From NCBI GenBank assembly GCA_001778455.1, contig MFGX01000002.1, positions 3,714 through 8,967 on the forward strand: DNA of 5,254 bases, in the 5' to 3' direction. Shown piece by piece: positions 4,812 through 5,254 of this stretch; within the stretch, counting starts at the first letter, position 1, and every line of letters begins with the position of its first letter. Under the pieces are notes generated by a model. It was given only the letters and a program-made list of their open reading frames with translations. It was not told the DNA's origin and searched no databases. The stretch comes from Candidatus Fraserbacteria bacterium RBG_16_55_9. GTDB taxonomy: Bacteria > Bipolaricaulota > Bipolaricaulia > RBG-16-55-9. A program made the translations under genes and the position numbers.

Positions 4812-5254
4812 TTAGGGAACTGGTGCTGTCAGCCACGGAGTGAAGTCCACGCTACCCGAGGCAGCGTCACAACCGGGATTACCTGGCCCTGCCGTGCAGC
4901 CCCACCAGTTGTTCTCGGCCGTTACGACAACTGTTGAATAGTTGTAGACCCCGTATCCAGTATTGTTGTAGATATTGTTATCATGCAGATTGATGTTGGA
5001 GGGAGTTCCATCGATTCCCACACCATTGCCGGTTCCATTGTGTCCACCCCACGAGCCACTGTTGTTGTAGATCTTATTGTGGTGTGCCTCCACATTGGAC
5101 GAGCTGTCTTTGAGGCTCAGAGCACCCACCGACCAACCTTCCCAATCGGGCGGACCCTCAGCTGCCACGTTGGTGATGGTGTTTCCTGAGATCGTAGCGC
5201 CACTGCTGGCGACGAAGCTGATTCCACCCTCCCTTGCACCGTTGACGGTATTGT
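4812..5254 (-). CDS. Right-handed parallel beta-helix repeat protein, C-terminal part (N-terminus off window)
   Basis: The frame is open through the right edge, so only the last 146 residues are visible; the GTG at 5168 is internal. From the first visible residue, the sequence runs as short beta-helix coils rich in Asn and Gly: 'ATISGNTITNV' (19-29), 'NVEAHHNKIYNNSG' (53-66) and 'NINLHDNNIYNNTG' (86-99). The last two are closely related coils 33 residues apart. This N-x-I-x-x-N pattern is that of PbH1/NosD-like repeats. The end is the familiar capping signature 'ENNWWG' (113-118), then 'GPGNPG' flanked by cysteines 119 and 128, and 'GSVDFTPWL' before the stop. Proteins with this ending are usually secreted or surface right-handed beta-helices, sometimes polysaccharide-active, but no catalytic residues are visible here and the enzyme domain, if any, is off the window. 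Unlike its neighbour it has no FlgD-Ig-like sorting domain at its C-terminus. Confidence 0.85.
   Translation of the reverse strand, partial: NTVNGAREGGISFVASSGATISGNTITNVAAEGPPDWEGWSVGALSLKDSSSNVEAHHNKIYNNSGSWGGHNGTGNGVGIDGTPSNINLHDNNIYNNTGYGVYNYSTVVVTAENNWWGCTAGPGNPGCDAASGSVDFTPWLTAPVP

Noticed and set aside
4963..5090. Repeated TTGTTGTAGAT-like DNA in the beta-helix gene as a CRISPR or regulatory repeat.
   Set aside because: The repeats are in frame and encode the related NKIYNN/NNIYNN beta-helix coils; they are protein repeats.

Overview
The window reads as a stretch of chromosome from a Gram-negative-type bacterium, probably from a poorly cultured lineage. It contains no mobile element, CRISPR array or phage gene. 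The best taxonomic hint is the large minus-strand secreted protein. It combines a cohesin-like domain, a degenerate dockerin-like segment and a C-terminal FlgD-Ig / type IX-sorting-like domain ending in a 'GVYLY...RKM.VLR' pattern. From memory, such architectures are common in uncultivated phyla such as Bipolaricaulota/Acetothermia (OP1). This is only a suggestion, because no search could be run.

Layout from left to right: (1) the 3' part of a class I SAM-dependent methyltransferase (+, cut by the left edge); (2) a complete DUF302 gene (-), convergent with the methyltransferase; (3) a 100-nt divergent control region with back-to-back sigma70-like promoters, one for DUF302 and one for (4) a tRNA-Leu(UAA) gene (+); (5) a PlsC-like membrane acyltransferase (+) starting 67 nt after the tRNA, with no clear promoter or Shine-Dalgarno of its own; (6) a 714-residue secreted multidomain surface protein (-), convergent with the acyltransferase; (7) an initiator tRNA-Met(CAU) gene (+) with a near-ideal promoter and a hairpin terminator; (8) the 3' end of a right-handed beta-helix surface protein (-, cut by the right edge), whose transcript can use the same hairpin as a terminator.

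The genes do not form one pathway. Two are envelope or surface proteins (the multidomain protein and the beta-helix protein), one is a membrane lipid enzyme, two are tRNAs, and the methyltransferase and DUF302 gene are of unknown substrate. Most neighbours alternate in strand, so there is no long operon. The only possible co-transcription is tRNA-Leu with the acyltransferase. I do not see an obvious new defence or mobile system. The points most worth a second look are the architecture of the surface protein, the U1:A72 pair of the initiator tRNA, the tRNA-Leu/acyltransferase junction, and the cysteine cluster in the acyltransferase.
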